A DNA stretch of 39,833 nucleotides from Marisediminicola senii (lineage in GTDB: Bacteria; Actinomycetota; Actinomycetes; Actinomycetales; Microbacteriaceae), in contig NZ_JAALGE010000026.1 of assembly GCF_011057645.1 (NCBI RefSeq), positions 1 to 39,833 of the forward strand, in the 5' to 3' direction. Within the stretch, counting starts at the first letter, position 1, and the number at the start of each line of letters is the position of its first letter. Both the position numbers and the translations under genes were made by a program. Shown here piece after piece: positions 26,437 through 36,376 of this stretch. The notes beneath the pieces are model-generated. The model saw only the letters and a program-made list of their open reading frames with translations. It made no database searches and was not told where the DNA came from.

Positions 26437-26667
26437 TGGGGTGGTCCTCGCATTGCGGTCGACGGTCCCGCGAGCACCCTTGAACGCGAAGGGCGTCATT
26501 GCGGGGGTGTTGCTACCCCGTTCGAGACGGGGGGCACCTTTCGTCTAACTCACAGCCGGATGGACTATTCCCTTTTTCCCGATTTTCTTGCAGGGAGTGT
26601 AAGCACCTCCCCGCAACGGACCGGTACCCGAGCTGGGCCGAATCCGCGCTCGGGAGTACAGAGCGGG

Positions 26668-27861
26668 TCAGTACCGGAGCGGGTCGGAGAGCACGGGCTC
26701 GAGCGCGAGCTCGGCAGCGCCGATCATCAGGATGTCGGGGCCGAGGGCGGCCCTCGTGATGCGCACGGTCTCGCGCGGTGCGCGGAGCGCCTGGCGCGAG
26801 ACCAGCCCGTCGAGGTAGTCGGGGTCGGTCGCATACAGCGAGCCGAGAAAGCCCCCGAGCACGATGAGGCCGGGGTTCAGCACGTTGATGGCGTTACGCA
26901 GGGCGATGGCGAGAAACCCGAGCTGGCGGTGGATCTCGGTGGTGAGGTCGTCGGACGTGGCAGACAGCATCGCCGCCTCGAGCTGGGTGGCCGCGGCATC
27001 CGACAGTCCGACCAGGCGGAGCAGGGTCGAGCGCCGCACCTCGGTCTCGAGGCACCCGGTCGCGCCGCAGTGGCACTGCACGCCCGCGGAATTGACGAAG
27101 GTGTGCCCGAATTCTCCGCCGTACCCGTCGACGCCACCGAACGGCACTCCCCCGGTGATCACGCCGCCACCGATACCGCTCGCACCGCCATTGAGGTAGA
27201 CCATGTCGGTCTCGCCGCGGCCGGCACCGAAGCTGAACTCGGCGAGCGCGCCGAGGCTCGCGTCGTTGCCCGCGACGACGGGGAGTCCCGTGCCGGCGGC
27301 GACGGCGTCGACGAACGGTTCGTCCGTCCAGCGCAGGTGGGGTGCGAGCCGCACGAGCCCGTCGCCCGCGCGCACCAGTCCGGGCATCGCGACACCGACG
27401 CCGACGACCCGGTGCTGAGCATCGATGGCCGCGCGAACCTCGGCGATGGCGGTGACGGTGAGGGCGGCGGCATCCGTTGCCGACAGGGGACCCCCGGTGT
27501 CGTAGCGGCGGCGCGTGACCACCCGGCCGCCGAGGCCCACGGCCGCGACCGTGATGGCGTCGATCTCGGGGTTGACCGCGATGCCGACAGGGCCGTCGCT
27601 GGGCCGCAGCACGGGACTGGGACGGCCGACACCCGTGCTCGCGCCGGGGCCGACCTCGACGACGAGGCCACGCTCCACGAGTTCGGCGGCGATCGCGGCG
27701 ATGGTGGAGCGGTTGAGTCCCGTGCCCGCGGTGATGGCCGACCGCGACAGCCCTCCGCTGTGGTGCACCGACCGCAGCACTACGGAGAGGTTGTGCTGGC
27801 GCACGGAGTCATTGCTGTTTCCGCGCGACCGGCGGGGCAGGTCGGCGTTGGTCACGCTCAC
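26668..27861 (-). CDS. ROK-family transcriptional regulator, probable xylose repressor
   Basis: A 397-residue DNA-binding regulator. A winged helix-turn-helix at residues 20-70 (SVRQHNLSVVLRSVHHSGGLSR...LNRSTIAAIAAELVERGLV) matches XylR/NagC/Mlc. The sugar-kinase-like ROK domain follows, with a glycine-rich segment (VYLNGGASGIGGGVI). The ROK zinc site is His253 with Cys263, Cys265 and Cys270 (CHCGATGCLE). GTG start at 27861, preceded by a weak ribosome site. It lies 34 bp downstream of the GH1 gene in the same direction. An identical half-site upstream of xylA and of the first sugar importer makes it the likely regulator of both, but the binding is inference. Confidence 0.92.
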   Translation of the reverse strand: MSVTNADLPRRSRGNSNDSVRQHNLSVVLRSVHHSGGLSRSAITAGTGLNRSTIAAIAAELVERGLVVEVGPGASTGVGRPSPVLRPSDGPVGIAVNPEIDAITVAAVGLGGRVVTRRRYDTGGPLSATDAAALTVTAIAEVRAAIDAQHRVVGVGVAMPGLVRAGDGLVRLAPHLRWTDEPFVDAVAAGTGLPVVAGNDASLGALAEFSFGAGRGETDMVYLNGGASGIGGGVITGGVPFGGVDGYGGEFGHTFVNSAGVQCHCGATGCLETEVRRSTLLRLVGLSDAAATQLEAAMLSATSDDLTTEIHRQLGFLAIALRNAINVLNPGLIVLGGFLGSLYATDPDYLDGLVSRQALRAPRETVRITRAALGPDILMIGAAELALEPVLSDPLRY

Positions 27862-27895
27862 GACCCTAGCGGTGGCTGCGGCGCGAACCAGGTGA

Positions 27896-29347
27896 TCAGT
27901 TCGGGATGCGGCGGCCGGCGATCAGCCGCGACAGCCAGCGGGCGCTCTGCTTGGGGATGCGCTCCTGCGTCTCGTAGTCGACGTAGACGATGCCGAACCT
28001 CTTGCTGAAGCCGTAGGCCCACTCGAAGTTGTCGAGCAGCGACCACACGAGGTAGCCGCGCAGGTCGACGCCACGCGCCATCGCGCGGTGCGCCGCGACG
28101 AAGTGGCGATGCAGGTAGTCGACGCGCTCGACGTCGTGCACCTCGCCGTCGACCACCTCGTCGGCGAACGCGGCACCGTTCTCGGTGATGACCAGCGGCG
28201 TGCCGGGAAACTGCTCGTGCAGCGAGACCAGCAGCTCCTCCAGCCCCTCTGGCGCGATGTTCCACCCCATGTCGGTGTACGGGCCGGGCTGCACGATGAA
28301 CTCGACGTCGGTGCTGCCCGGCCACGACGAGCCGCCGGTGTTCTTGTGGCCGTCGGCATGCTGCCGGGGCGAGACGCCGTCCCACATGCGCACCGTGGCG
28401 GTCGAGTAGTAGTTGACCCCGAGGAAGTCGATGGGCTGGCGGATCGTGTCGAGGTCTCCCGGCCTGACGAACGACCAGTCGGTCACCCCCGCCGTGTCTG
28501 CCTGCAGGTCGGCCGGGTACTCGCCCCGCAGGATCGGCCAGGTGAACGCGCGGTTCGCGAGCGCGTCGATGCGACGCATGGCCTCCTGCTCGCCGTCGCC
28601 TCCTCCCCGCAGCACGTGGAAGTTCAGCGTGACCGAGAACTCGGGGCTGTTCGTGACGACGCCACGGAGGGCGAACAGGGCGAGGCCGTGCGCGAGGTTG
28701 AGGTGGTGCACGGCGGTGAGCGCCGCGGCCGGATCCTGCACGCCCGGCGCGTGGGCGCCCGATCCGTAACCGAGGTAGGCCGAGCACCACGGCTCGTTCA
28801 GCGTCGTCCACACCGGCACCCGGTCGCCCAGCGCGGCGCCGACGATCGCGGCGTACTCCGCGAAGCGGTAGGCGGTGGCACGGTTCGTCCAGCCTCCCTT
28901 GTTCTCGAGGGCCTGCGGCAGGTCCCAGTGGTACAGGGTGGCGATGGGACGGATGCCCCGTGCCAGGAGTCCGTCGACGAGGCGCGAGTAGAACTCCAGT
29001 CCGGCCGCATTCACCGCACCGGACCCGGTCGGCTGCACGCGCGACCACGAGATCGAGAAACGGTAGGCCTCGAGCCCGAGCGTCACCATCAGGTCGAGGT
29101 CGTGGTCGAGCCGGTGGTAGTGGTCGTCGGCCACATCGCCGGTGTCGCCGGCCCAGACCTTTCCGGGGGTGTGGCTGAAGGTGTCCCAGATCGAGGGGCC
29201 GCGGCCGTCTTCTGCCGCCGCCCCCTCGATCTGGTACGCCGCGGTTGCCGAGCCGATGACGAACCCCGGAGGGAACTCCAGGCCGGTCTCGCGGTAGTCG
29301 GTGGTGGCGGAAGTGGGGTCGGAGATGTCCTGGGCGCCGATGCTCAT
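27896..29347 (-). CDS. Glycoside hydrolase family 1 beta-glycosidase
   Basis: A 483-residue cytoplasmic retaining beta-glycosidase (no signal peptide). The N-terminal GH1 signature [15 protein letters not shown] is followed by the catalytic acid/base TLNEPW (Glu185) and the nucleophile VITENGA (Glu389). The aglycone/glycone residues [21 protein letters not shown] are near the end. GH1 enzymes cleave cellobiose and aryl glucosides and many also act on xylobiose. The ATG at 29347 is chosen; an in-frame codon 11 residues earlier has no support. It is divergent from xylA across 121 bp that hold the xylose operator, so it is probably induced with xylose genes. That suggests xylo- or mixed oligosaccharides as substrates. 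Confidence 0.95.
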   Translation of the reverse strand: MSIGAQDISDPTSATTDYRETGLEFPPGFVIGSATAAYQIEGAAAEDGRGPSIWDTFSHTPGKVWAGDTGDVADDHYHRLDHDLDLMVTLGLEAYRFSISWSRVQPTGSGAVNAAGLEFYSRLVDGLLARGIRPIATLYHWDLPQALENKGGWTNRATAYRFAEYAAIVGAALGDRVPVWTTLNEPWCSAYLGYGSGAHAPGVQDPAAALTAVHHLNLAHGLALFALRGVVTNSPEFSVTLNFHVLRGGGDGEQEAMRRIDALANRAFTWPILRGEYPADLQADTAGVTDWSFVRPGDLDTIRQPIDFLGVNYYSTATVRMWDGVSPRQHADGHKNTGGSSWPGSTDVEFIVQPGPYTDMGWNIAPEGLEELLVSLHEQFPGTPLVITENGAAFADEVVDGEVHDVERVDYLHRHFVAAHRAMARGVDLRGYLVWSLLDNFEWAYGFSKRFGIVYVDYETQERIPKQSARWLSRLIAGRRIPN

Positions 29348-29392
29348 GGGCCGACGATACCCCGCGGCCACCGCCGGCATCCGGATTGGCTG

Positions 29393-29436
29393 TTGTGGGA
29401 TCCCCCCGACCTGCGATATGTTGCTGAAGTCAACAA
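29393..29436 (+). promoter_or_regulatory. xylA promoter with ROK-type operator
   Basis: -35 TTGTGG (29393-29398), 18-bp spacer, -10 TATGTT (29417-29422). The operator TGTTG-CTGAAGT-CAACA (inverted repeat, 29419-29435) overlaps the -10 and the expected start. The same AGTCAACAA half and a CGATAYGTT block occur upstream of the sugar-binding-protein gene at 24331-24354. The site sits between divergent xylA and the GH1 gene and could control both. Confidence 0.65.
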
Positions 29437-29468
29437 TTCGCCAGCGACGCTGAAATTAGGAGCCACCC

Positions 29469-30659
29469 ATGGCATTAGAGCCCACCCGCGACGACAAGTT
29501 CTCCTTCGGGCTCTGGACTGTCGGATACAACGGATCCGACCCGTTCGGCGGACCGACCCGTCCGCACCTCGACGTCGTCGAGGCTGTCGAGAAGCTCGCC
29601 GAGGTCGGCGCATACGGCCTCACCTTCCACGATGACGACCTGTTCGCCTTCGGTTCGACCGACGCCGAGCGCCAGACCGAGATCGACCGCCTCAAGCAGG
29701 CCCTCTCCGACACCGGCCTCATCGTGCCGATGGTCACCACCAACCTCTTCAGCGCACCGGTCTTCAAGGACGGTGGCTTCACCTCCAACGACCGCAGCGT
29801 TCGCCGCTACGCGATGCGCAAGGCCATGCGCCAGCTCGACCTCGGCGCAGAGCTCGGAGCGAAGACCTTCGTCATGTGGGGCGGCCGCGAGGGCGCGGAG
29901 TATGACACCGCCAAAGACGTTCGCGGAGCGCTCGAGCGCTACCGCGAGGCCGTGAACATGTTCGCCCAGTACGTCACCGACAAGGGCTACGACATGCGCT
30001 TCGCAATCGAGCCCAAGCCGAACGAGCCCCGCGGCGACATCCTGCTGCCGACCCTCGGACACGCCATCGCGTTCATCGAGACCCTCGAGCGCCCCGAGAT
30101 GTTCGGCGTGAACCCCGAGACCGGCCACGAGCAGATGGCGGGCCTCAACTTCACCGCCGGCATCGCCCAGGCGCTGTACCAGGGCAAGCTGTTCCACATC
30201 GACCTCAACGGACAGCGCGGCATCAAGTACGACCAGGACCTCGTGTTCGGCCACGGCGACCTCGCCAACGCCTTCTCGCTCGTCGACCTGCTCGAGAACG
30301 GCGGCCCGAACGGCGGCCAGTCCTACGACGGACCGCGTCACTTCGACTACAAGCCGAGCCGCACCGAGGACTTCACCGGCGTGTGGGACTCCGCCCGCGC
30401 GAACATCCGCATGTACCTGCTGCTCAAGGAGCGCGCCGCGGCATTCCGCGCCGACCCCGAGGTGCAGGAGGCACTCGCGAACGCCCGCGTCGCCGAGCTG
30501 AACGAGCCGACCCTGAACGCCGGCGAGAGCTACGACGACCTGCTCGCCGACCGCTCGGCGTTCGAGGACTTCGACACCGACGCGTACTTCGGCGGCAAGG
30601 GCTTCGGCTTCGTTCGCCTGAACCAGCTCGCCATGGAGCACCTGATGGGCGCCCGCTAG
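29469..30659 (+). CDS. xylA: Xylose isomerase
   Basis: Cytoplasmic enzyme that converts D-xylose to D-xylulose. It has 396 residues, the short actinobacterial (class I) form used as glucose isomerase. Active-site residues fall at the textbook numbers: His54 and Asp57 in TFHDDDLF, Glu181 and Lys183 in [10 protein letters not shown], Glu217 and His220 in NPETGHEQM, and the metal-2 region [15 protein letters not shown]. The C-terminal dimer arm is present to LMGAR. The ATG start has TAGGAG six bases before it. It is followed by a dispersed repeat element and then xylB in the same direction. Regulation by a ROK repressor is suggested by the operator in its promoter. Confidence 0.98.
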   Translation: MALEPTRDDKFSFGLWTVGYNGSDPFGGPTRPHLDVVEAVEKLAEVGAYGLTFHDDDLFAFGSTDAERQTEIDRLKQALSDTGLIVPMVTTNLFSAPVFKDGGFTSNDRSVRRYAMRKAMRQLDLGAELGAKTFVMWGGREGAEYDTAKDVRGALERYREAVNMFAQYVTDKGYDMRFAIEPKPNEPRGDILLPTLGHAIAFIETLERPEMFGVNPETGHEQMAGLNFTAGIAQALYQGKLFHIDLNGQRGIKYDQDLVFGHGDLANAFSLVDLLENGGPNGGQSYDGPRHFDYKPSRTEDFTGVWDSARANIRMYLLLKERAAAFRADPEVQEALANARVAELNEPTLNAGESYDDLLADRSAFEDFDTDAYFGGKGFGFVRLNQLAMEHLMGAR

Positions 30660-30717
30660 CCAGCAGCTGCACCGACCACCCGTCCCACCCCTTCGGTGAC
30701 CGTCTCCCCTGTCGGAG

Positions 30718-30934
30718 CTTTCACTATTCAGGAGGGTGTGGGGCGGGTGGTGCTGGTATCGGCCGGTGAAACGCCGAGGCAGCAGCATCCACCCCCTGAC
30801 TTATGGCCGGGTTCCTGAATCCCGCGCACTCCACACGCCGCGGTTCCTGAATCCTGCACGCTCCACACGTTGCAGAGCCCGCAGTTCCTGAATCCTGCAC
30901 ACCCCACACCCTCCAGTTCCTGAATGATGAAAGG
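30718..30934 (-). repeat. Dispersed iteron element, copy B, between xylA and xylB
   Basis: Read on the minus strand it opens with CTTTCATCATTCAGGA. It has four ATTCAGGAAC iterons (GTTCCTGAAT at 30811, 30843, 30884, 30916; spacings 32, 41, 32), a core of about 76 bp, and ends with CTCCTGAATAGTGAAAG (30718-30734), identical to the end of copy A. Core words shared with copy A in the same order include TCAGGGG, GGATG, GGCGT, GGCCGA and CCACCCG. It fills nearly the whole xylA-xylB gap and ends 12 bp before the xylB start. Confidence 0.75.
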
Positions 30935-30946
30935 CACCCTGCCGCC

Positions 30947-32392
30947 ATGACGCTCGTCGCCGGCGTGGACAGCTCCACGCAAAGCTGCAAGATCGTAATC
31001 CGCGACGCCGACACCGGGCGGGTGGTTCGCACCGGACGCGCCGGCCACCCCACCGGCACCGAGGTCGACCCCGAGGCATGGTGGGTTGCCCTGCATGAGG
31101 CGGTGGTGGATGCCGGTGGCCTCTCCGACGTCGCGGCGATCTCGATCGGCGGCCAGCAGCATGGCATGGTCGTGCTCGACGCGGGGGGAGCCGTCATCCG
31201 CCCCGCACTGCTCTGGAACGACACGCGATCGGCGCCCGCCGCCGTCGACCTCATCGCCGAGGTCGGTGCGGCCGAGCTGGCCGCGCGTACCGGAACGGTG
31301 CCCGTGGCATCCATCACCTCGACCAAGTTGCGCTGGCTGCGCGACGCCGAACCGGAGAACGCCGCCCGCGTGGCCGCCGTCGCCCTCCCGCACGACTGGC
31401 TGAGCTGGCGCATCCGCGGTTTCGGTCCCGTGGCCGGGGCTGGAGCCAGCGCCGGAGCTGCAGCCGACGCCGGCCTCGCCGAACTCTTCACCGACCGCTC
31501 AGACGCGAGCGGCACCGGTTACTTCAACCCGACCACCGGCGAGTGGGACCGCGAGCTGCTCGTCACCGCCCTCGGCCACGGCGCGACCGAGGCCGAGGTC
31601 GTGCTGCCCACCGTGCTCGCCCCTTCGGAGAGCCGCCCGGTCGTCACGCCGAGCGACCTGTTTCCCGCCGGGCTCATCGTGGGCGCGGGCGCCGGCGACA
31701 ACGCGGGCGCAGCCCTTGGTCTCGACGCGCGCGCCGGCGACGTCGTCATCTCGCTCGGCACCAGCGGCACCGTGTTCGCGGTCACCGAGACGTCGAACCA
31801 CGACGCCTCCGGCACGGTCGCCGGATTCGCCGACGCCAGCGGGGTATTCCTGCCGCTCGTCGCGACCCTCAACGCGGCCCGCGTGCTCGACTCGATCGCC
31901 GGCTTGCTCGGCGTGACCCACGACGAGCTCGGCACCCTGGCCTTGACCGCGGAGCCCGGCTCCGCCGGTGCGGTGCTGCAGCCGTGGTTCGAGGGCGAGC
32001 GCACACCCAACAAGCCGGATGCCACGGCCACCCTGTTCGGCCTGACCCTCGCCTCGACGACCCGGCCGAACCTCGCCCGCGCCGCTATCGAGGGCATGCT
32101 GTGCGGCCTGGCCGAGGGTCTCGACGCCATCCGCGCCGGGGGAACCGAGGCGCAGCGTCTGCTGCTCGTCGGCGGCGCCGCGCAGAACCCCGCAGTCTCG
32201 GCGATCGCCGCGCAGGTGTTCGACGTGCCGGTGGTCGTTCCCGAGCCCGGCGAGTACGTCGCCTCAGGGGCAGCCCGCCAGGCGGCGTGGGCGCTCACCG
32301 GCGAGCGCCCGGGCTGGCCGGTCGAGTTCGGCGCCGAACTGCCGAGCGACAACCGTCCGGTGATCCGCGACCAGTACCGCGCCCGGCGCTGA
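30947..32392 (+). CDS. xylB: Xylulokinase
   Basis: Phosphorylates D-xylulose to xylulose 5-phosphate, which enters the pentose phosphate pathway. It has 481 residues, FGGY kinase family. The N-terminal nucleotide strand [22 protein letters not shown], the substrate part QQHGMVVLD and LLWNDTRS are present. [16 protein letters not shown], the [14 protein letters not shown] phosphate loop and [20 protein letters not shown] (adenosine) follow. A Gly/Ala-rich insert ([15 protein letters not shown]) near residue 165 is a small oddity. Start ATG 30947. The only ribosome-site candidate, AAAGG, is the end of the repeat element, at a long spacing of 12 bases. It is probably co-transcribed with xylA and converges with the esterase gene at 21 bp. 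Confidence 0.96.
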   Translation: MTLVAGVDSSTQSCKIVIRDADTGRVVRTGRAGHPTGTEVDPEAWWVALHEAVVDAGGLSDVAAISIGGQQHGMVVLDAGGAVIRPALLWNDTRSAPAAVDLIAEVGAAELAARTGTVPVASITSTKLRWLRDAEPENAARVAAVALPHDWLSWRIRGFGPVAGAGASAGAAADAGLAELFTDRSDASGTGYFNPTTGEWDRELLVTALGHGATEAEVVLPTVLAPSESRPVVTPSDLFPAGLIVGAGAGDNAGAALGLDARAGDVVISLGTSGTVFAVTETSNHDASGTVAGFADASGVFLPLVATLNAARVLDSIAGLLGVTHDELGTLALTAEPGSAGAVLQPWFEGERTPNKPDATATLFGLTLASTTRPNLARAAIEGMLCGLAEGLDAIRAGGTEAQRLLLVGGAAQNPAVSAIAAQVFDVPVVVPEPGEYVASGAARQAAWALTGERPGWPVEFGAELPSDNRPVIRDQYRARR

Positions 32393-32413
32393 GCTGGCGC
32401 TGGTCCCCCTGCG

Positions 32414-33424
32414 TCAGCCGCCGAACAGCGCCGCGAGCCAGGCCAGCCTGGCCCGCTGGTGGTGCTCCTGCCCGCCCTCGTGCTCATTGAAGGGGTACAC
32501 CTCGATGCTCTTCTCCCCCGCCCATGCGTTGTAGGCGGCGAATACGGTCGACGGGGCGCACGTCCGGTCCATTAGCGCGACCGAGAACAGCGTGGGGATG
32601 GTGGCAGCCCGTGCGAGTGTTGCCCCGTCGAAGTAGCTCAGGGTCTCGTACACCCGCTCGACGTCGGTGCGGTGCCGCTGCAGGTAGCGCACCACGTCGT
32701 GGTATGGGTCGTTGTCGGTCAGCGTGATGGCCCGCTCGAAGTGGCACAGGAACGGCACGTCGACCGCTGCCCCGAGCAGCGCGGGTGCGGCGGGCGACGT
32801 ACTGGCCGCAGCATCCATCGCCGAGAGGGCGGATGCCGCGATCGCGATGCCACCGCCCTGGCTGATGCCCGTGACCGCGACGCGTCCAGGGTCGACGAAC
32901 CGGCTGGTGCGGGCCGCCTCGATGGCGCGCACGGCGTCGACGTAGACGCGGCGGCAGTAATAGGTATCGGGATCGAGGATGCCGCGGGTGATCGGCCCGG
33001 TCGATCCACCGGCGCCGGCCCCGGCGTCGGGATCCGGGGTGTCTCCGGCCGACCATCCGGTGCCCTGCCCCCGGGTGTCCATGATGACGTGCGCCCAGCC
33101 GGCGAGGGCGTATTCGACGTGCTGGTGGGCGAGGCCCCGCCCTCCGCCGTAGCCGATGAACTCGACGACGGTGGGGAGCGGGCCGGTGGCGCCGGCCGGA
33201 ACGTGCAGCCAGCCGCGGATGCGATGTCCCCCGAAACCGGAGAAGGTCACGTCATAGCTGTCGACGAGCGCGTACCCGGTGTCGACGGGTTCGAACACCG
33301 CGTCGAGGTCGTGGGCGCGGCTCTCGCCGAGGGTGCGGATCCAGAATTCGTCGAGGTCGGCCGGCACGGTGATGTCGGGTCGGTACTCGCGCAGCTGGGC
33401 GATGGGCAGGTCGAAGAGGGCCAC
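32414..33424 (-). CDS. Acetyl-xylan esterase / cephalosporin-C deacetylase family esterase (AXE1)
   Basis: A 336-residue alpha/beta hydrolase of carbohydrate esterase family 7 type, which removes acetyl groups from xylo-oligosaccharides inside the cell. The family start MALFDLPIAQLREYRP and the early YDVTFSGFGGHRIRGWLHVP are clear. RGQG (oxyanion region), the nucleophile in GISQGGG (Ser188), Asp286 in LMDRTCAPST and His315 in PFNEHEGG complete the catalytic triad. The GTG at 33424 is chosen because CGGGAG precedes it and the family N-terminus begins there; a longer in-frame start has no support. It lies downstream of the second sugar importer on the same strand, separated by a large compound hairpin. 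No signal peptide, so it acts on imported substrates. Confidence 0.93.
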   Translation of the reverse strand: MALFDLPIAQLREYRPDITVPADLDEFWIRTLGESRAHDLDAVFEPVDTGYALVDSYDVTFSGFGGHRIRGWLHVPAGATGPLPTVVEFIGYGGGRGLAHQHVEYALAGWAHVIMDTRGQGTGWSAGDTPDPDAGAGAGGSTGPITRGILDPDTYYCRRVYVDAVRAIEAARTSRFVDPGRVAVTGISQGGGIAIAASALSAMDAAASTSPAAPALLGAAVDVPFLCHFERAITLTDNDPYHDVVRYLQRHRTDVERVYETLSYFDGATLARAATIPTLFSVALMDRTCAPSTVFAAYNAWAGEKSIEVYPFNEHEGGQEHHQRARLAWLAALFGG

Positions 33425-33492
33425 GGTGATCTCCCGGTGATGATGGCAGCAGGGTCCTGAGCCTATGTCGCGTGTGCCGCCCACAGCGCGAA

Positions 33493-33553
33493 CCGGCCCC
33501 CGACGCTCCGCGGCGTGCTCTCGGGGAGCACTGCCGGGGAGGTCGGGGGCCGG
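33493..33553 (-). terminator. Compound hairpin after the second sugar importer operon
   Basis: The outer stem is CCGGCCCCCGAC (33493-33504) with its exact complement (33542-33553), 12 bp. Inside the loop a second stem GTGCTC-TCGGG-GAGCAC (33515-33531) forms. It lies 26 bp past the permease stop and before the esterase gene. There is no T-run; it is a plausible actinobacterial-type terminator or a 3'-end stabiliser. Confidence 0.65.
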
Positions 33554-33579
33554 TCGGGTGATGCGGCGGCGCGCGGTGC

Positions 33580-34782
33580 CTACTTGCGGGCGTTGGCCGA
33601 ACGACGCTTGTTGAAGACGTCGAAGGCGACGGCGAGCAGCAGCACCATTCCCTTGATGAACTGCTGGTAGTCGATGCCGACGCCGAGCAGCGACATACCG
33701 TTGTTCAGCACGCCCATGATGAGGCCACCGGTGATGGCCCCGATGACGGTTCCCACTCCACCGGTGACGGCGGCGCCACCGATGAACGATGCCGCGATGG
33801 CGTCGAGCTCGAAGAGGTCACCCGCGCCGGGGCCCGCCGAGTTGAGGCGGCCGGTGAAGACGAGGCCGGCCAGCGCGGCGAGGGTACCCATGTTGACGAA
33901 CAGGTAGAAGTCGACCCACTTGGTCTTGATTCCCGACAGCTGCGCGGCGTGGAGGTTGCCACCGCGCGCATAGACGTGACGGCCGAAGACGCTGCGGTTC
34001 ATCACCGTCGTGTACACGAGGATCAGCACGGCGAGCACGATCAGCACGATCGGCGTTCCGCGCGATCCGGGGGCGACGCCCAGGAGGTAGGTGATTCCGA
34101 TGATGAGGGCGGAGATGAAGACCAGCTTGGTCACGAACCACGCGGTGGGCTCGGTCTCGAGGCCCGCCTTGACCCTGGCCATGCGGCCACGGAACTGCTG
34201 GGCGACGAAGAACACGAGGGCGAGGGCGCCGAGGCCCACGGTGATCCATTCCGCCGGCGACGTGGTCGCGGGGAACAGCCCGGGGAAGACGTAGCCGCCA
34301 CCGAGTTGCCGGTACTCGTTGGGGAACGGCGTGATCTGCCGGTTACCGAGGATGATCTGCGTCAGTCCACGGAAGATCAGCATGCCCGCGAGCGTGACGA
34401 TGAAGGCGGGGATGCCGACGAAGGCGACCCAGAATCCCTGCCAGGCCCCGACGAGCGCCCCGATGACCAGCGAGCCGATGATGGCGACCCACCACGGGAA
34501 GTCGAGCTGGGTGATCATCACGCCGGAGACCGCGCCGACGAAGGCGGCGACCGAACCGACCGAGAGGTCGATGTGGCCGGCGATGATGATCATCACCATG
34601 CCGATCGCGAGGATCAGGATGTAGCTGTTCTGCACGATGATGTTCGACACGTTGCCCGCGGTGAGCAGCGCGCCGTTCGTGAGGATCTGGAACAGGACCA
34701 CGATGGCGATGAGCGCGAGGAAGATACCGATCTGCCTCAGTCGTCCGGCCAGGAAGTCGACCGAATCTTTGATGACGGACAT
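33580..34782 (-). CDS. Sugar ABC transporter permease (XylH/MmsB type), probably L-arabinose
   Basis: A 400-residue permease of the same family as 20141-21349, with obviously matching segments: IGMVMIIIAGHIDLSVGSVAAFVGA, WQGFWVAFVGIPAFIVTLAGMLIFRGLT, and ELDAIAASFIGGAAVTGGVGTVIGA. The end is AVAFDVFNKRRSANARK. About ten helices; the loop after the fourth (PNEYRQLGGGYVFPGLFPAT) and the segment RVKAGLETEPTAWF differ from the paralogue. ATG start two bases after the ATPase stop, with AGAAGGAAAG as ribosome site. Arabinose is inferred from the adjacent LacI-type regulator and araA. Confidence 0.94.
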   Translation of the reverse strand: MSVIKDSVDFLAGRLRQIGIFLALIAIVVLFQILTNGALLTAGNVSNIIVQNSYILILAIGMVMIIIAGHIDLSVGSVAAFVGAVSGVMITQLDFPWWVAIIGSLVIGALVGAWQGFWVAFVGIPAFIVTLAGMLIFRGLTQIILGNRQITPFPNEYRQLGGGYVFPGLFPATTSPAEWITVGLGALALVFFVAQQFRGRMARVKAGLETEPTAWFVTKLVFISALIIGITYLLGVAPGSRGTPIVLIVLAVLILVYTTVMNRSVFGRHVYARGGNLHAAQLSGIKTKWVDFYLFVNMGTLAALAGLVFTGRLNSAGPGAGDLFELDAIAASFIGGAAVTGGVGTVIGAITGGLIMGVLNNGMSLLGVGIDYQQFIKGMVLLLAVAFDVFNKRRSANARK

Positions 34783-34784
34783 AG

Positions 34785-36317
34785 TCAGCTTTCCTTCTCT
34801 TGTGTCATGAATTGCATGAGGACTTCGGGGGTGGCGTTCTCGATCGGAACCTCACCGGTGATGTGCCCCTCCGACAGCGCATAGATGCGGTCGCAGATGC
34901 CGAGCAGCTCCGGCAGCTCGGAGGAGATCACGAGGATCGCCTTTCCGGCCGCGGCGAGCTCGTTGATGATCGTGTAGATCTCGTACTTCGCGCCGACGTC
35001 GATACCGCGGGTGGGCTCGTCGAGGATGAGGATGTCGGGGTCGGAGAACATCCACTTCGACAGCACGACCTTCTGCTGGTTGCCGCCGGAGAGCTTTCCG
35101 GTGATGGAACCGACCGAGGGGGCCTTGATGTTCATGCTCTTGCGGTAGTCGTTGGCCACGGCGAACTCGCGGTCGCCGTCGACCCACCCGCGCTTGGCGA
35201 GCTTGTCGAGCGCGGCGCCGGAGACGTTGCGCTTGATGTCGTCGATGAGGTTGAGGCCGTATTTCTTGCGATCCTCGGTCGCGTAGGCGATGCCGTGCTT
35301 GATCGCCTCCGCCACGGACTTGGCCCGCACCTCGGTGCCATTCATGAACAGGCGACCGCTGACGTCGGAGCCGTAGGAGCGGCCGAACACGCTCATGGCG
35401 AGTTCGGTGCGGCCGGCGCCCATGAGTCCGGCGAGGCCGACGACCTCGCCCGCGCGAACCGTGAGGTTCGCGGAGTGGATGACGACGCGACCGGTCTCGG
35501 TGGGGTGGTGGACCGTCCAGTCCTCGATGCGCATGACCTCGTCGCCGATGCTCGGCGTGCGGTCGGGGTAGCGGTTCTCGAGGTCGCGGCCGACCATGCC
35601 CTTGATGATGCGGTTCTCGGAGATCTCGTCGTGCGCGAGGTCGAGGGTCTCGATCGCGCGACCGTCGCGGATGATCGTGACCTTGTCGGCGATCGCCTTG
35701 ATCTCGTTGAGCTTGTGGCTGATGATGATGCACGCGATGCCCTCGTCGCGGAGGCCGGCGATGAGGCCGAGCAGGTGGGCGGAGTCCTCGTCGTTCAGGG
35801 CGGCCGTTGGCTCGTCGAGGATGAGCAGCTTGACCCGCTTCGAGAGTGCCTTCGCGATCTCGACGAGCTGCTGCTTGCCGACGCCGATGTCGGTGACCGG
35901 CGTCACGGGGTTGTCGGAGAGCCCGACGCGCTTGAGCAGCTTGGCTGCCTCGGCGTTGGTCTTGTGCCAGTCGATGAAGCCGTTCTTGCTTACCTCGTTG
36001 CCGAGGAAGATGTTCTCGGCGATCGACAGGAAGGGGCTCAGTGCGAGCTCCTGGTGGATGATGACGATGCCGCTGTTCTCGCTGTCGCGGATGTCCTTGA
36101 ACGCGACGGACTGGCCTTCGAAGATGATCTCGCCCTCGTAGGTGCCGTGCGGGTAGACGCCCGAGAGCACCTTCATCAGGGTTGACTTTCCTGCGCCGTT
36201 CTCGCCGCAGATGGCGTGCACCTCGGCGGCGCCCACTTCGAGGCTGACGTTCTGCAGCGCCTTGACGCCGGGGAACGTCTTCGTGATGTCCCGCATCTCG
36301 AGAATGCTCTCGGTCAT
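34785..36317 (-). CDS. Sugar ABC transporter double ATPase (XylG/MmsA type), probably L-arabinose
   Basis: A 510-residue protein with two ABC domains, a close paralogue of 21354-22889. The first domain has GENGAGKST and [11 protein letters not shown] with degenerate signature [13 protein letters not shown]. The second has [25 protein letters not shown] and [11 protein letters not shown]. The near-identity of long blocks with the other ATPase points to a duplication of the importer or to two acquisitions from related sources. ATG start with AAGGCGAG upstream. A 16-bp hairpin and a 12-bp tandem repeat separate it from the binding-protein gene. Confidence 0.95.
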   Translation of the reverse strand: MTESILEMRDITKTFPGVKALQNVSLEVGAAEVHAICGENGAGKSTLMKVLSGVYPHGTYEGEIIFEGQSVAFKDIRDSENSGIVIIHQELALSPFLSIAENIFLGNEVSKNGFIDWHKTNAEAAKLLKRVGLSDNPVTPVTDIGVGKQQLVEIAKALSKRVKLLILDEPTAALNDEDSAHLLGLIAGLRDEGIACIIISHKLNEIKAIADKVTIIRDGRAIETLDLAHDEISENRIIKGMVGRDLENRYPDRTPSIGDEVMRIEDWTVHHPTETGRVVIHSANLTVRAGEVVGLAGLMGAGRTELAMSVFGRSYGSDVSGRLFMNGTEVRAKSVAEAIKHGIAYATEDRKKYGLNLIDDIKRNVSGAALDKLAKRGWVDGDREFAVANDYRKSMNIKAPSVGSITGKLSGGNQQKVVLSKWMFSDPDILILDEPTRGIDVGAKYEIYTIINELAAAGKAILVISSELPELLGICDRIYALSEGHITGEVPIENATPEVLMQFMTQEKES

Positions 36318-36339
36318 TCGTTTCTCGCCTTGCCTTGTC

Positions 36340-36363
36340 GAATCGTGCAGTGAATCGTGCAGT
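36340..36363. repeat. 12-bp tandem repeat
   Basis: GAATCGTGCAGT occurs twice in direct succession (36340-36351, 36352-36363), in the leader of the ATPase gene between its start and the hairpin. No role is apparent. Confidence 0.7.
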
Positions 36364-36376
36364 GCTGGATCAGGCC

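Noticed and set aside
25807-28008. 733-residue open frame on the plus strand
   Set aside because: It is antisense to the MFS and ROK genes, has Asp/Glu/Arg/Gly-biased low-complexity sequence with no motifs, and follows from GC-rich codon use on the opposite strand.
29475-30788. 437-residue minus-strand frame over xylA
   Set aside because: xylA on the plus strand has every active-site residue at the expected number; the opposite frame has no recognisable feature.
30728-31393. 221-residue minus-strand frame with repeated GFRN/IQE words
   Set aside because: It is translation of the dispersed repeat element continued antisense through xylB; no ribosome site or conserved domain.
34800-36185. 461-residue plus-strand frame
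   Set aside because: Antisense shadow of the second sugar ATPase gene, with the same composition as the frame opposite the first one.
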